Positions 1-9,657 of a stretch of DNA of 64,000 nucleotides are shown here, one piece after another. The notes beneath the pieces were generated by a model, which was not told the origin of the DNA, did no database searches, and was given only the letters and a program-made list of their open reading frames with translations. The stretch is from the NCBI GenBank assembly GCA_030789695.1, contig CM061142.1, forward strand, positions 352,259,486 through 352,323,485, read 5' to 3'. How positions within the stretch are numbered: the first letter of the stretch is position 1; each line of letters opens with the position of its first letter. This DNA comes from Scilla litardierei (taxonomy: Eukaryota; Streptophyta; Magnoliopsida; Asparagales; Asparagaceae). The translations under genes were made by a program, and so were the position numbers.

Positions 1-643
1 TGCTTGGTCGAGTAGGAGGCCAAAAATAGATTTTAGCAGCATTTGTCACTCTGCTCGGTCGGGTAGGTGGTTGCTCGGTCGAGTAGGAGGCCAAAACAAA
101 TTTCAGCACTGTAGCATCAGCTTGCAGAAATTCCCCAAGGCTCATCCGACCTCTGATTGGCACGTTCTTGGTGGCGTTGGAACCGGTTTGAAGTCTACTA
201 TCGGGAAACAATATCAAAAAAATACTAAAATATCCCAGATAATAGCATATTTGAAAAGAGTGCACGGCTGTCTTGTTTCCAGCACTTTTGGTCGCTCGAT
301 TCCTTTGCCACATCATAGCTCGATCGAGTGACCTGGAATCCATGAGTCATAGTATTATAAAACCATGCTTTCTTCATTCTCCTCTTCTTCGTCCCTTCTC
401 TCTTGCCCCTTCCTTGCTCCCCAGCAGATTTGAGTCACCGAACGCGGCGGCTGAGGAGCTCCGGTGTCAAAGCACACTCTCTCTCCTCCAATATACTCCA
501 AATCGCTCGATTTTCTCTGAAATGTAACCAAACGCTCTTAATGTAAAATTGTTCCAATTATGAGTGTAAAAGCGTATGAAATGTGTAATTGGGCAATCAT
601 TTTGACGTGTAATCATACAGATAAAATGTGGAATATAATGACA
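1..643 (+). mobile_element. G: truncated LTR inserted in element C
   Basis: The stretch carries repeated GCTCGGTCGAGTAGG-type motifs (about 3-93) and GCTCGATCGAGTGACC (312-327), then a TATA-like box, an untranslated-looking stretch and an end at ...ATGACA. At 650 the sequence changes abruptly into integrase coding sequence of element C, so I read it as the right-hand part of an LTR, possibly a solo LTR, inserted in that integrase. The left end is outside the window, so neither the TSD nor the family can be shown. The order palindromes, TATA box, leader matches the other LTRs here. Confidence 0.5.
353..362 (+). promoter_or_regulatory. TATA-like box of LTR G
   Basis: TATTATAAAA lies about 25 bp after the last palindromic motif. 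The position fits an LTR promoter; no transcript evidence is available. Confidence 0.35.
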
Positions 644-649
644 CATCAG

Positions 650-1231
650 AAGTGCCGTTCCCCATTGAGGAGATCGAGAGTTGGTTGGTCCTGAGCTAAT
701 CACAGAAGACGTGGATGTGGTTCATACCATCAGAGAGAAGCTGCTGCTGGCTCAGGACAGGTACAAGCATTGGGCAGATGCGAAACGTCAACACCTAGAG
801 TTTCAGCCCAGTGATCATGTTTTTTTGAAGATCTCGCCCAACCGAGGATTGATTCGTTTTGGTCGGAGAGAAAAAATTTGTCCTCGATTCATTGGGCCTT
901 TCGATATTTTGGAGCGAGTAGGAGAGGTGGCGTACAAGCTTGCTTTGCCCTCTGCCTTAGAGGGAGTGCACAATGTGTTCCACATCTTGCAGTTGCATCG
1001 TTATGTGAGCGACCATATTCATGTTATGGACTACTCGGAGATCGTAATTCTTCCGAACTTGACATACGAGCAACAACCAGTGGAGATCCTAGATCGACGC
1101 CAGAAAGTCTTCAGGAACAGGACTATTGTTGTAGTCAGGGTGATGTGGCGTCGCAACTCGCTAGGAGAATCTACCTGGGAGCGAGAGGACGAGATGCAAG
1201 GATGTTACCCCTACCTTTTCCTTGCCCTGTA
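650..1231 (+). pseudogene. C: integrase C-terminus and chromodomain (Tekay gypsy)
   Basis: This is the 3' end of a Ty3/gypsy pol gene. The readable frame from 681 shows the integrase C-terminal (GPY-type) module, with a core like [16 protein letters not shown] followed by [20 protein letters not shown] chromodomain-like tail follows, with PVEILDRRQKVFRNRTI and ESTWEREDEM. That tail is typical of Tekay/Del chromoviruses, where it is thought to guide integration to heterochromatin. Compared with the same region of E2 and E3, about 14 bp are missing near 668, which shifts the frame, and upstream sequence is lost to insertion G. The stop is followed closely by a polypurine tract and LTR start, as expected. 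Confidence 0.8.
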
Positions 1232-1255
1232 AGAAATTCCGATGATGGAATTATT

Positions 1256-1270
1256 CTAAGGAGGGTAGGA
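1256..1270 (+). other. C: polypurine tract
   Basis: CTAAGGAGGGTAGGA sits immediately before an LTR start TGTAACGG. The same arrangement is seen on the minus strand for element B at 63881-63895, which supports this as the plus-strand primer site. Confidence 0.7.
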
Positions 1271-1354
1271 TGTAACGGACTGTATTTTTAGGCATGTTTG
1301 ATTGCTTATGTGCTTATATTTACTTCAGTTATCCGAGTGTTTTTATGTGCGTTT
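1271..1354 (+). repeat. C: 3' LTR, part 1 of 3
   Basis: The LTR starts with TGTAACGG right after the polypurine tract and runs 84 bp to the insertion point of D. The target CGTTT (1350-1354) is repeated at 34292-34296 on the far side of D, and the LTR resumes at 34297. Confidence 0.75.
1350..1354. repeat. Left target-site duplication of D (CGTTT)
   Basis: CGTTT flanks D here and at 34292-34296, directly outside the terminal TGACG and CGTCA. Confidence 0.8.
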
Positions 1355-1528
1355 TGACGTGCATTTATATTTCATATATTCATGCACGTTTTCCTTTGTG
1401 TTTTTCCGTTATTTTCCGCCATCTCGTATCCGTTTTCTCGTATTTTCTTGTTTTCTTTCACTCTTTCATGTTTTTGTATGTTTGCAGGAGATTTCTGGTG
1501 TAGGGGACATAAAACGATGATATCATGA
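1355..1528 (+). repeat. D: 5' LTR, part 1
   Basis: It begins TGACGTGCATTTATATTTC and matches the start of the 3' LTR at 21987 almost base for base, until E2 interrupts it after ATATCATGA. Confidence 0.85.
1524..1528. repeat. Left target-site duplication of E2 (CATGA)
   Basis: CATGA is repeated at 13031-13035 on the other side of E2. The uninterrupted LTR copy at 22146 reads ATATCATGAGCCCCC, which confirms the empty-site sequence. Confidence 0.9.
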
Positions 1529-1814
1529 TGTAACGACTGGTTTTCATGTATCGGGATTTATTATATTATAATATATGTTTTGGTGGATTTTCGCCTCATG
1601 TGTGGTTTCGTTTCCGTAACTTTCGTTTTCGATCGTTTCGTCGTGTTTTCTCGTTTCTTCCTTAGGATCGTCGATTTCGAAGTATGTCATTCGTGACGGG
1701 CTTCATAACGGTCGTATCTTACTATTAGATCAAGCCTAGGAGTCTTAGGAATCGATCCCGGGGGTCTGCGCTCCGTATCGAAACTTTTGGTGCTTATTAG
1801 CCGGTGTAAGAAGG

Positions 1815-2220
1815 GGCACCGACCGACTAGATGACGATCCAGTCGGTCGGCAATCCTTCTTGGACCGACTAGTTGGCTTTCTAAATTATTCAGGAGTTAC
1901 TGTTTATCGTTAGTCAGTCTAAGAACGTTGGTTAACCGACTAGGTTACAAACTAGTCGGTCAGTAATGCTTCTTTAACCGACTAACTCTTCAACTTATTT
2001 TTGGTATCAATACTGTTCACTCTTAGTCTGTCTAAGAACGTTCACCGACCGACTAGATGTTAAACTAGTCAGTCAGTAGTTGTTCATCGACCGACTAAAT
2101 CCAAATCCTATTTTCGTTCAGAAGTTACTGTTTACACTTAGTCAGTCTGCGTTGGTCGACCGACCGACTAGTTGCCAAACTAGTAGGTCAGTGGTTGCTC
2201 TTTGACCGACTAATCTGTGT
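1815..2220 (+). promoter_or_regulatory. E2: palindrome array in the 5' LTR U3
   Basis: About four modules repeat the pair ACCGACTAG...CTAGTCGGTC with 6-12 bp between the arms, each followed by a single TTGACCGACTAA-type half-site. Spacer sequences such as CTAAGAACGTT are repeated too. The array ends about 40 bp before the TATA box. The copy in the 3' LTR (10898-11295) keeps it with few changes. Binding by a dimeric regulator is inference. Confidence 0.7.
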
Positions 2221-2256
2221 TAAAACCCTAATTTCTGGGCAGTCACCAGCCCATCC

Positions 2257-2264
2257 TATTTAAA
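2257..2264 (+). promoter_or_regulatory. E2: TATA box, 5' LTR
   Basis: TATTTAAA is followed by a C-rich, gene-like leader. The same box is present in the 3' LTR near 11335. Confidence 0.6.
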
Positions 2265-2532
2265 CCCCTCCCAAACGTTTTCTTCTTACTCCACTTGACC
2301 CAAAACCCTAGTTTCTCCCCCATTGAGCCCCCATCTTCCTCAAACCCTTATTCCTCCATTCCAAGCTCATCCTCCATCATCCAAACCATCCCTCAACACA
2401 TTCTACCCTCATCTTCCCCAAAATCTCATCAAAACCCCAAAATCCCCCAAAAACCCTAGTTCTCCAAACTTCTCCATTCGTTTACAGATCTGGTCCTTAG
2501 GTTCTCCGGAGAGTTTCTTCCGCCTCCTCACG

Positions 2533-2630
2533 GTAAGAAATCGATCTCTTGATGTTTTCATAACCTAATTGTATTTTTATGAAACCCTAATGAAATGAAT
2601 GTTGTTTTGATGATTGTTTCCCCATAACAG
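2533..2630 (+). other. E2: probable leader intron in the LTR
   Basis: A strong donor CACG|GTAAGAAAT is followed 98 bp later by an acceptor CCCATAACAG|. The next 62 bp end in AG|GCAAGTG, a typical GC-type donor. Splicing from there to the acceptor just before the gag start (about 4094) would remove the primer-binding site. This is inferred from splice consensus only. Confidence 0.4.
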
Positions 2631-2801
2631 CGATTTCCCCATAGATTAGCATCCGCGAGACGAACCTTCGCGATCGCCATCCTCGGTGCTAGGCAAGTGA
2701 AACTTGCCACTTAGGGTTTAGGCCATGTTTTAGGCCATTTGCTTGTTGTAGGCGTAAAAGAGGTTAGGCGACGAAATGATACTCGCCTAGGCGCAAATTT
2801 A

Positions 2802-2830
2802 GGGACTAGCTTGACAACGAAGCTAGTTCC
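2802..2830 (+). other. E2: 11-bp hairpin with loop GACAACG
   Basis: GGGACTAGCTT pairs with AAGCTAGTTCC (one G-U pair) around the 7-nt loop GACAACG. E3 has an 11-bp hairpin with a different stem and nearly the same loop at 24392-24420. The 3' LTR copy near 11880 is identical. Confidence 0.65.
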
Positions 2831-3499
2831 GACATTTAGCATGTTGCATAATTACCATGTCACGTTTACTTTCCATTAACGGTACACGAATTAATTGTCA
2901 TGTCATTGCATTCTTTAAGAGATCCCGTGATTGCGTAGCATCGTTACAATATTTTTGTTTCCTGGCTCGTGACCAGAAGCGAGCATAATGAATTGCTAAC
3001 CCCAACGCTCGATATTGAATTGTGAACTAGGAAAACAAGCTCCCGTGCGGGGCAACCCTGGCTCACTTGCTGGGCTCATGTACAGGGACCCTGGCTTGTT
3101 TACGTGTGGGATGGGGTAAGAGTTAAGCGGTCATTCAACTGGGGGTCTGCCTGATCAGCAACTGCAGTTGTAAGGCGTAAACTCTGGGGTGGGGTAGTGT
3201 TTAGTGCCGATCAGCGTGAATGTTGTACCATTCAGCTGAAGGGCGTAAACATCTACAAACAACAGTGAAACGTGAATAGTGAATTGATTGAGATTTTTAG
3301 TAGCTTGGCTACTCTTGTCTTGTCCCGATAATTGTTCTCTTATACTTATTGTTCACCATGTCTTGCTTGTGCACTCATGTTACAATTGACATGTCATGCA
3401 TACTAAAACTGCTAGGTTGCTAGTTGCCTTACCTTCAGTTTCCTTGCCCAAGTCTTTTAGACTTGCTGACATGTGCCCCTTTACTCTTTTGGGTGACAC

Positions 3500-3607
3500 A
3501 TGTTAGATCCTGAGCCTGAGTATCTTGTTGAGGACGAGGTGTTTGCTGACGCCGAGCCCGAGCTTGTGTTTGACGGGGAGTACGTGTACACTGGGGACCA
3601 GTCCTAG
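3500..3607 (+). CDS. E2: short acidic reading frame in the LTR
   Basis: An ATG at 3500 opens a 35-codon frame rich in Asp and Glu that begins MLDPEPEYLVEDE and ends with GDQS before TAG. The 3' LTR copy (12579-12686) keeps the frame open with four replacements. E3 has a comparable acidic frame ending DDQS at the same relative place, just after a splice-acceptor-like site. No domain is recognised. It may be a terminal exon, a small protein or chance. Confidence 0.3.
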   Translation: MLDPEPEYLVEDEVFADAEPELVFDGEYVYTGDQS

Positions 3608-3959
3608 TGTCTTCGTTCGGTTTTCCTTTTGTTTAGACTGCTGTTTTGTTGTCGGTGCGTAGCACCTATACTTTGTTACGTTGTTGCTTTTGTTGGCCTT
3701 GTTCTGGGCCTTAGACTCTTTCTTTTAGCCTGGTGGCTTTTCTGGATGTTGGACTTATTTTCGTGTTGGACAATTTATGAGATATGAGAATTTTATTTCT
3801 GTCTCTCCTTTTATTATTATTGTTGCTCCGTTGTGGTTACAGGGACTTGCTTATGTTTTATTGACGCTTATCGGGTTTGGGGCTTCACGGCTCCACTCTC
3901 GTGCGGACCTTTTCACGTCTCGCCTCCATTTTAGGGAAGCGGGTCGTGACAGGTTTTCC

Positions 3960-3977
3960 TGGTGGCCCATGCAGGTC
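3960..3977 (+). other. E2: primer-binding site, probably tRNA-Ile
   Basis: TGGTGGCCCATGCAGGTC starts 8 bp after the LTR end. Its complement ends in GGGCCACCA and agrees, as far as I recall, with the 3' end of plant tRNA-Ile(AAU). E3 has the same site at the same offset. It is clearly not the initiator-Met site (TGGTATCAGAGC) seen in elements F and I. Confidence 0.6.
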
Positions 3978-4094
3978 CTTCTTTAACTGCGATTATCGGA
4001 ATAGCAATAATAATATTAGAATGTCCAATAAACTAAGTTCGACGTCCGAGTCATAAGCTATGAGTCTAATCTGCTTCGTTTTCTGTGTCATTAG

Positions 4095-4151
4095 ATGGCA
4101 GGAAGGCGATTCACCCGTGGTGGGGGTAGTGGTGCGCTCCCTCATGATGAG
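4095..4151 (+). pseudogene. E2: gag start, cut by solo LTR S1
   Basis: The gag ATG follows a splice-acceptor-like TCATTAG, as it does in E3. Nineteen codons beginning MAGRRFTRGG run to the S1 insertion point and continue in frame after the second TSD copy at 5982. E3 gag begins with the similar MAGRRVTRSG. Confidence 0.7.
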
Positions 4152-4194
4152 TGATCGCGCCCCGACGTACACGTCCCGAGGCGACGGTTGTAGT

Positions 4195-4255
4195 TTTACC
4201 GCAAGCGCACGGTGTAGCGGCGAGCGGGTATCGAACACAGGGAGGACGAATGACC
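4195..4255 (-). other. S1: conserved U5 segment shared with S2
   Basis: TTTACCGCAAGCGCACGGTGT and, further on, TCGAACACAGGGAGG recur in S2 at 57396-57450 with few changes, although the rest of the two LTRs has diverged. This segment is near the 3' end of the LTR in the minus orientation. Confidence 0.6.
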
Positions 4256-4517
4256 GTGCTTGCTCCTAATCAACCTGGCTATTTAGAGGTATAATTGCCT
4301 TGGCCGATCCTGTCACAATCGTCAGACAAAAGTGCGAAATATCAAATCAAATAGAGAACGCCTAGGGAATGGGGAATCCCCACTACTCACCGTATTTCAC
4401 AATTGTGGTTCGCCGGTATCGAAATCGCTAGGATGAGAATTTGGATGAACTAGTTGCAACTAAATGCGGAACCAGGCTCACGCTCTCGCGCTGTTGCCGG
4501 TCTATAGCTATCCTGGG

Positions 4518-4812
4518 TTTGGGTCCAATCTCTTGCAAACCCTAGCCTAGGGAAGCTAGCATTAGGATCAACATCATCGTCCAATTGCGCACCGAGCCCA
4601 ATCTCTTGCAAACTCGGTCCACAATCTAGATTAGGATAGTTCCTACCCGTCCAATCTCTTGCAAACGGGTATCGGCACGGAATTGCAACCGGAGATCCTA
4701 GCATCGGTCCAATTTCTTGCAAACCGATACTTCGAAAATCCGACTCCAACCCAATTCGGATTTCTAGGGCTTCCTATCGAATTGGGATCCAATCTATTGC
4801 AAATCCCTATTG
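4518..4812 (-). repeat. S1: five hairpins with fixed loop CCAATCTCTTGCAA
   Basis: The loop occurs at 4525, 4598, 4651, 4709 and 4789 (the last two with one change each). It is enclosed each time by a different self-complementary stem: GGGT/ACCC, ACCGAG/CTCGGT, TACCCGT/ACGGGTA, ATCGGT/ACCGAT and GGGAT/ATCCC. The loop is kept while the stems change in pairs. The array lies in the part of the LTR transcribed from the minus-strand TATA box. The role is unknown. Confidence 0.7.
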
Positions 4813-5208
4813 ACGTGAATACCTAGCTATCCGTAGTAATTCGATCCCAATCTAATCCCTAATAACAATCCTGGCTCAATTCCTACCAATTCAACACAAA
4901 TACGAAATTGGGCTCGTAGGGTTCATCCCCACGCCCCAAGACGTGGAGACTACTCACTAATCATAGCAATAGCACAATATTTGGCAAAGAAATAGACAAT
5001 GGAATTCATCACAACAATGATATAAACAATAAAAATAGAGTTTTTGTGGAAGAGAAGTGCAAACCAATGTAGATCTTCAATCAACCCAACAAAAATCCAA
5101 GTTTTTCTCTTCACCAATCACCAATCACAATTAATAAAGCTAAAAAGTAGACTTAAAAAGCTGCAAAAAATCTGAGAGGTGGCTCTCAAAACTAGGGTAA
5201 AAACAGAG

Positions 5209-5217
5209 CTTAAATAG
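5209..5217 (-). promoter_or_regulatory. S1: TATA box (minus strand)
   Basis: Read on the minus strand, CTATTTAAG lies downstream of the palindrome array, at the expected boundary of U3 and the transcribed region. Confidence 0.5.
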
Positions 5218-5299
5218 CCCCAAAAATCGTCTAAAAATCCTGACCAAAACGCCCCTGCACAGCCTGTTTTCCGCAAATTTCGCTACAGGCAGCGCATCG

Positions 5300-5681
5300 C
5301 ACTCGGCCGAGTGACAAAAGTCGCTCGGCCGAGTGAAAACCCTGTCTATTTTCCAGTAAGTCGGGGACTTCAGGGGTCTTCAGTTCGGGGGTGGCTCGGC
5401 CGAGTGAGTTGTCGTCACTCGGCCGATGGCTTCACTTCACTCGGGCGGACGGGATTTGCCACTCGGCCGAGTGGGTCTTCTGAAGCTCAGATGGCCGAAA
5501 AACAGTAACTTCGGTCTTTTTGAGGGCCTTCGTCTGGGCGCCACTCGGGCGGACGTGGTATCGTCACTCGGCCGATGTGGTCTCCGTCGCTCGGCCGAGT
5601 ACACATGGAAGTCGTGTCTGAACGGGTCGGCCGAGCAGTGTCTCGCTGGTCGGCCGAGTGGCTCCTCCACTCGGCCGAGTG
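5300..5681 (-). promoter_or_regulatory. S1: CACTCGGCCGAGTG palindrome array
   Basis: Ten copies of the CGGCCGA core occur in 382 bp, four of them as the full 14-bp palindrome CACTCGGCCGAGTG. Related half-sites (CACTCGGGCGGACG) lie between them. On the minus strand the array is directly upstream of the TATA box. Confidence 0.75.
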
Positions 5682-5981
5682 GGACACAAAAAATGCCCAA
5701 ACTGGTCGTTTTGGCCTCCTCGTCGCTCCGGCGACGTCCATTCTTCTTCCGCTCCTCTCCAACAGCAAAATACCCCTCGGGGAGGTCGTCGGTGGCCGTC
5801 TAGATTACACGCATCTCGAGATCACTCCTAATCGCGCCAAATCACCTGAAATGCGACAAAAACAACAAATCGTGAAAAGCATCGCAATATCGTCGATATA
5901 TCATGAAAAACATGATTTGGGCGATCAAAATGGCATGCAAACATGCGGGAAAAGGGTGTAAAATAAGGAGTGATCAATGAG

Positions 5982-7013
5982 GAGCCTGAGCGGGAACCCA
6001 CCAATGGTGAGATGATGCGGATGATGATGCAGATGATGCAAGTGCAGCTGGGCGTGCTCCTGCAAGTCCAGAATGCTCCACTTGCTCGAGCTGCCCGGGC
6101 TCTTCCGGATGCCCCTCGCTCTGAGCCGGGAGCGAAGCAATTTCGGGAGCTGGGTCCCGCATATTTTGATGGGTCTGAGGGTCCTCTGGCTACCGATGAG
6201 TGGATTCGGAACATCGAGGACAATCTGAAGATGGCCAAGATCACCCCGGCTAGATGGGTTGATTTGGCGAAGAGGCAACTCAAGGATAATGCTCCGAATT
6301 GGTGGGATGCGGAAGAGAAGATGTTGGTAGAGCCGATAGCTTGGGCTACCTTTAAGTCCAGGTTTGATGAGGAATTCTTTCCGAAGGCTGCGAAGAAGGA
6401 GATGCTGCAGCGCTTCATTGATCTGAAGCAAGGGAGCTTGACGGTGGACCAGTACCACCAAGAGTTCACTAGGCTGAGTCGGTTCGCACCGAAGATGGTG
6501 CAGGATGCTGATGAGAGGGCTCAGAGGTTCCTACAGGGACTTGCTTTGGAGCTCCAGAGTTTTGTGTCTTCTTCCGATCTGGACTCTTATCAGAAGGTTC
6601 TGGTCGCTGCCAGGAGGCAGGAGCTGAACTTGAGTCAGAGGAGAGGATATGTTTCTGGTGCTGGAAAGAGGCCTATGGAGCAGGCCAGGGCGGTGGTTAG
6701 GCCTGGTTTCAAGCCTAATCAGCCAGCTCAGTTTAAGAGGCCAGGAGGGCCTATTCTGAAGACTTGCCATTTCTGCGACAAGCCTGGCCACATCAAGGAA
6801 CAGTGTCGGAAGTTTTTGGGCCAGTGTCTGGTTTGTGGTGATGCTTCCCATGTCGCGAAGGATTGTCGACATGCGGGTCCGCTGCGGAGGGCACCTGTTG
6901 CAGCTCAGCCTTGCAGCAGCGAGCGCCTGTTCCTGCTGGTCGTGGAGCAGCTCTTGTTCCACAGAGGCAGGCTTTTCAGCAGGCTGTTCCGCCGAGGAGG
7001 CAGGCTTTTCTGA
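5982..7013 (+). pseudogene. E2: gag with two zinc knuckles
   Basis: This is the capsid/nucleocapsid protein of the Tekay element. After a Met-rich stretch it shows a Retrotrans_gag-like core (DEWIRNIEDNL, ARWVDLAKRQL, NWWDAEEKMLV, FPKAAKKEMLQRFIDLKQG). Near the end are two CCHC knuckles, CHFCDKPGHIKEQC and CLVCGDASHVAKDC, which bind RNA. A small indel near 6905-6925 moves the reading frame: the expected C-terminal sequence continues in another frame through VPQRQAFQQAVPPRRQAF to VDEVIAG at 7055, where intron 1 begins. With insertion S1 and the frameshift the gene is broken. Confidence 0.85.
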
Positions 7014-7055
7014 TGACCGCTGTGGAGAGCGAGGCTGTGGATGAGGTTATTGCAG

Positions 7056-7168
7056 GTAATCCTCAATCTAGCTATTACTTTCCCTAGCTGGTTTGATTGT
7101 TAGATTGTGTTGTTTGCTTGAACATGGTTGTTTGCTAGACTAGGGTTTGATTGTTAATTGCTTGTTAG
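7056..7168 (+). other. E2: putative intron 1 (gag-pro junction)
   Basis: The 113-bp segment starts GTAATC after ATTGCAG and ends TTGTTAG before the protease. Joining its flanks gives ...VIAG followed by protease sequence in phase. E3 has a 110-bp segment with GT...AG ends at the identical codon position (26855-26964). The two intron sequences are diverged while the exon ends are conserved. Confidence 0.6.
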
Positions 7169-7494
7169 GTGTGGTTTTGGTGTGCACATTTCCTGCACGA
7201 GTCCTCTTTGACTCTGGTGCATCGATGTGCATTATTTCTCGGAGTTTCGTGGAGAGGCATTCCTTGTCGACGTCCCCTCTTCCCAAGAGTTGGAATATCG
7301 TTACAGGGAATGGCGTGGTCTCGGTGCATCGTGGTTGCAATTCTTGCTCGTTGGTGGTCTGTGGACATGAGCTTTTCGCTGATTTCATTGTCCACGACAT
7401 CAACTATGATGCAGTTCTTGGGATGGACTGGCTTGCGAGCTTCTATTCTACGATTGACTGCAGGAGGAAGAAGGTGGTGTTCGAGATTCCCTGA
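7169..7494 (+). pseudogene. E2: aspartic protease
   Basis: The retroviral-type aspartic protease has its active site in VLFDSGASMCIIS and the usual second motif AVLGMDWLASF about 75 residues later. It cuts the polyprotein. The frame runs on toward reverse transcriptase but is stopped by TGA at 7492-7494, where E3 has a sense codon. Confidence 0.85.
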
Positions 7495-8208
7495 CATCCA
7501 GTATTTGAGTTCAGTCGTGGTAGCAGTTCGCTTGGTCGTGTCAGATTTCGGGACAGGCCGGTGGAGGTTGTGGCTATGCAGATGGAGTTGGAGTGGCCAG
7601 CTGTGGTGCGTGATTTTGGCGACGTCTTCCCCGAGGAGATGTCTGGTTTGCCACCTGATCGAGCTTTAGAATTTTCTATTGATCTTATTCCAGGTGCGCG
7701 GCTGATTTCGAAGGCGCCGTATCGTATGGCACCTGCAGAATTGGAAGAGTTGCGGAAGCAGTTGGATGAGCTCTTGCAGAAGGGTTATATCAACCCTAGT
7801 GTATCTCCGTGGGGAGCACCGGTGCTGCTGGTGAAGAAGAAGGATGGTTCGCGTCGCATGTGCGTGGACTATCGGGAGTTGAATGCGGTGACCATTAAGA
7901 ATAAATACCCGTTGCCTCGCATCGATGATATTTTTGATCAGCTTGGTGGTTCGAGGGTGTTTTCTAAATTGGATTTGAGGAGTGGTTACCATCAGTTGAA
8001 GGTGAAGAAGGGAGATGTTCTGAAGACAACGTTCAGGATGAAGTATCGACACTATGAGTTTGTGGTTATGCCTTTCGGCGTAACTAACGCGCCCGCAGTT
8101 TTCATGAATCTGATGAACCTGATTTTCTACGACTTTTTGGATAAGTTTGCTGTTGTCTTTATTGACGACATTCTGATCTATTCGAAGTCGGAGGAAGAGC
8201 ATGCCTAG
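7495..8208 (+). pseudogene. E2: reverse transcriptase, first part
   Basis: Ty3/gypsy reverse transcriptase in the same frame as the protease, readable from 7561. Landmarks are [56 protein letters not shown] with the first catalytic Asp, [17 protein letters not shown], and [11 protein letters not shown] with the catalytic Asp pair. The catalytic residues are intact. TAG at 8206-8208 interrupts just after EEEHA, where E3 reads through. Confidence 0.88.
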
Positions 8209-8211
8209 CAC

Positions 8212-8976
8212 TTGAGACTGGTATTGGAGATTTTGAGCAAGCATCGTTTGTATGCTAAGTTTTCGAAGTGCGCGTTTTGGCTGGATCGAGTTGCTTTTCT
8301 GGGGCATGTGGTGACTGGAGATGGAATTTCAGTGGATCCTGAGAAGATTAGGGCCATCAGAGAGTGGCATGTTCTGTCGTCTGCGTCTGAGATCCGGAGT
8401 TTCCTTGGTTTGGCGGGATATTATCGGCGATTCATTAAGGACTTTTCCCGTATTGTTGAGCCGATGACCAGGTTGACGCGGAAGGATGTTGCTTTTGTTT
8501 GGTCGGGTGATTGTGAGAATGCTTTTGGCGTTCTGAAGGAGAGGTTGACGACTACCCCTATTCTTGTTGTGCCTGATCACAGCGGTGGATTTGAGATCTT
8601 TTGCGATGCTTCTGGCAAGGGTCTCGGTTGTGTGTTGCATCAGCACGGACATGTTGTGGCGTATGCGTCTCGTCAGCTTAAGGTTCATGAGAAGAATTAC
8701 CCGACGCATGATTTGGAGTTGGCTGCCGTTTTGTTTGCTCTTAAGATTTGGAGGCACTTCCTGCTGAGTGAGAAAGTGAAGATCTTCACCGATCATAAAA
8801 GCTTGAAGTATATTTTTACTCAGAAGGAGCTCAACATGCGACAACGGCGATGGTTGGAGCTTATGTCGGATTATGAGATTGATTTGCAGTTTCACCCTGG
8901 CAAGGTGAATGTGGTTCCGGATGCGCTGAGTAGGCTTCCCGTGGTGATGATTTTGACCTCGCAGTGGAGATTGTAG
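8212..8976 (+). pseudogene. E2: reverse transcriptase thumb and RNase H
   Basis: The same frame continues with [35 protein letters not shown] and then RNase H ([57 protein letters not shown]). It ends with the connection [14 protein letters not shown]. Two consecutive TAG codons stop it at 8974-8979. Confidence 0.88.
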
Positions 8977-8997
8977 TAGGATTTTTGCGAGTCTGGC

Positions 8998-9585
8998 GTG
9001 GAGATTTTTCTTCCTGGGGCGGCTTCATCGTTGATGTACATGCAGGTACAGTCGACGATCGTGGATCAGATTAAGGCTGGCCAGGCTGAGGATCCGAAGC
9101 TGGTGAAGATTCGGGAGCAGGTGGAAACCGGTCTGCAGACTGACTTTTTGATTCATGAGGATGGCTCGCTAAGGTTTGGAGCCAGGTTGTGTGTGCCAGC
9201 TGGGGATTTTAGAGAGGAGTTGATGGTGGAGGCACACAGTTCGCCGTATTCTGTGCATCCCGGTGGCACCAAGATGTACCAGGATCTTCGTCTGAATTAT
9301 TGGTGGCATGGTATGAAGAGGAGTGTGGCTCGGAGTGTAGCCAAGTGCTTGGTTTGCCAGCAAGTGAAGGCGGAGCATCATCGTACGGCCGGGTTGCTAC
9401 AACCGCTTCCGATTCCGGAGTGGAAATGGCAACACATCACTATGGATTTCGTGACTGGACTACCTCGGAGTCCGAAGCAGAATGACGCGATTTGGGTGAT
9501 CATAGATCGATTGACCAAATCCGCGCACTTTATTCCATTCCGAGTGGGACAGTCCATTGAGGCGCTAGCAAGGAGATATATGTAG
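8998..9585 (+). pseudogene. E2: integrase N-terminal half
   Basis: The integrase zinc-binding HHCC domain is visible in HSSPYSVHPGGTKMYQDL and KCLVCQQVKAEH. The catalytic core starts with WQHITMDFVTGLP and WVIIDRLTKSAHFIPF. The frame ends in TAG at 9583-9585, directly before a GT donor; E3 has Glu at that codon. The second half of the core follows after putative intron 2. Confidence 0.87.
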
Positions 9586-9657
9586 GTAAAATTCTTTTAC
9601 TCTCCGTTTTTATTTCCTTTTCCTAGTTTGGATAGTGATGTAACGTGAATCGTGCAG
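9586..9657 (+). other. E2: putative intron 2 (integrase)
   Basis: 72 bp with ends GTAAAA and GTGCAG lie between two conserved halves of the integrase core. E3 has a 69-bp GT...AG segment at the same codon position (29397-29465). Both share TGTAACGT near the 3' end, which could hold the branch point. Both lengths are multiples of three. Confidence 0.6.

Larger units (their letters stand above)
1529..3951 (+). repeat. E2: 5' LTR
   Basis: It starts TGTAACGACTGG and ends GGGTCGTGACA. In order it holds a palindrome array (1815-2220), a TATA box (2257), a leader with a good splice donor (2533), an AGGCAAGTG site (2691), an 11-bp hairpin (2802-2830) and a short acidic reading frame (3500-3607). Confidence 0.9.
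4152..5976 (-). mobile_element. S1: solo LTR inside E2 gag
   Basis: The 1825-bp block begins TGATC and ends GATCA and is flanked by ATGAG on both sides (4147-4151, 5977-5981); removing it leaves E2 gag in frame. It has no coding domains. A TATA box readable on the minus strand (5209-5217) with a palindrome array upstream of it sets the LTR orientation. It shares a head motif, layout and tail composition with S2. I could not assign the parent family; a gypsy element is most likely. Confidence 0.8.

Noticed and set aside
4149..5975. GAGTGATC at both edges of S1 read as an 8-bp target duplication of a hAT-like DNA transposon
   Set aside because: The ends fit an LTR better: TGATC...GATCA termini with a 5-bp duplication ATGAG just outside, gag continuing in frame, and a TATA box inside. 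No terminal inverted repeat of hAT type was found.
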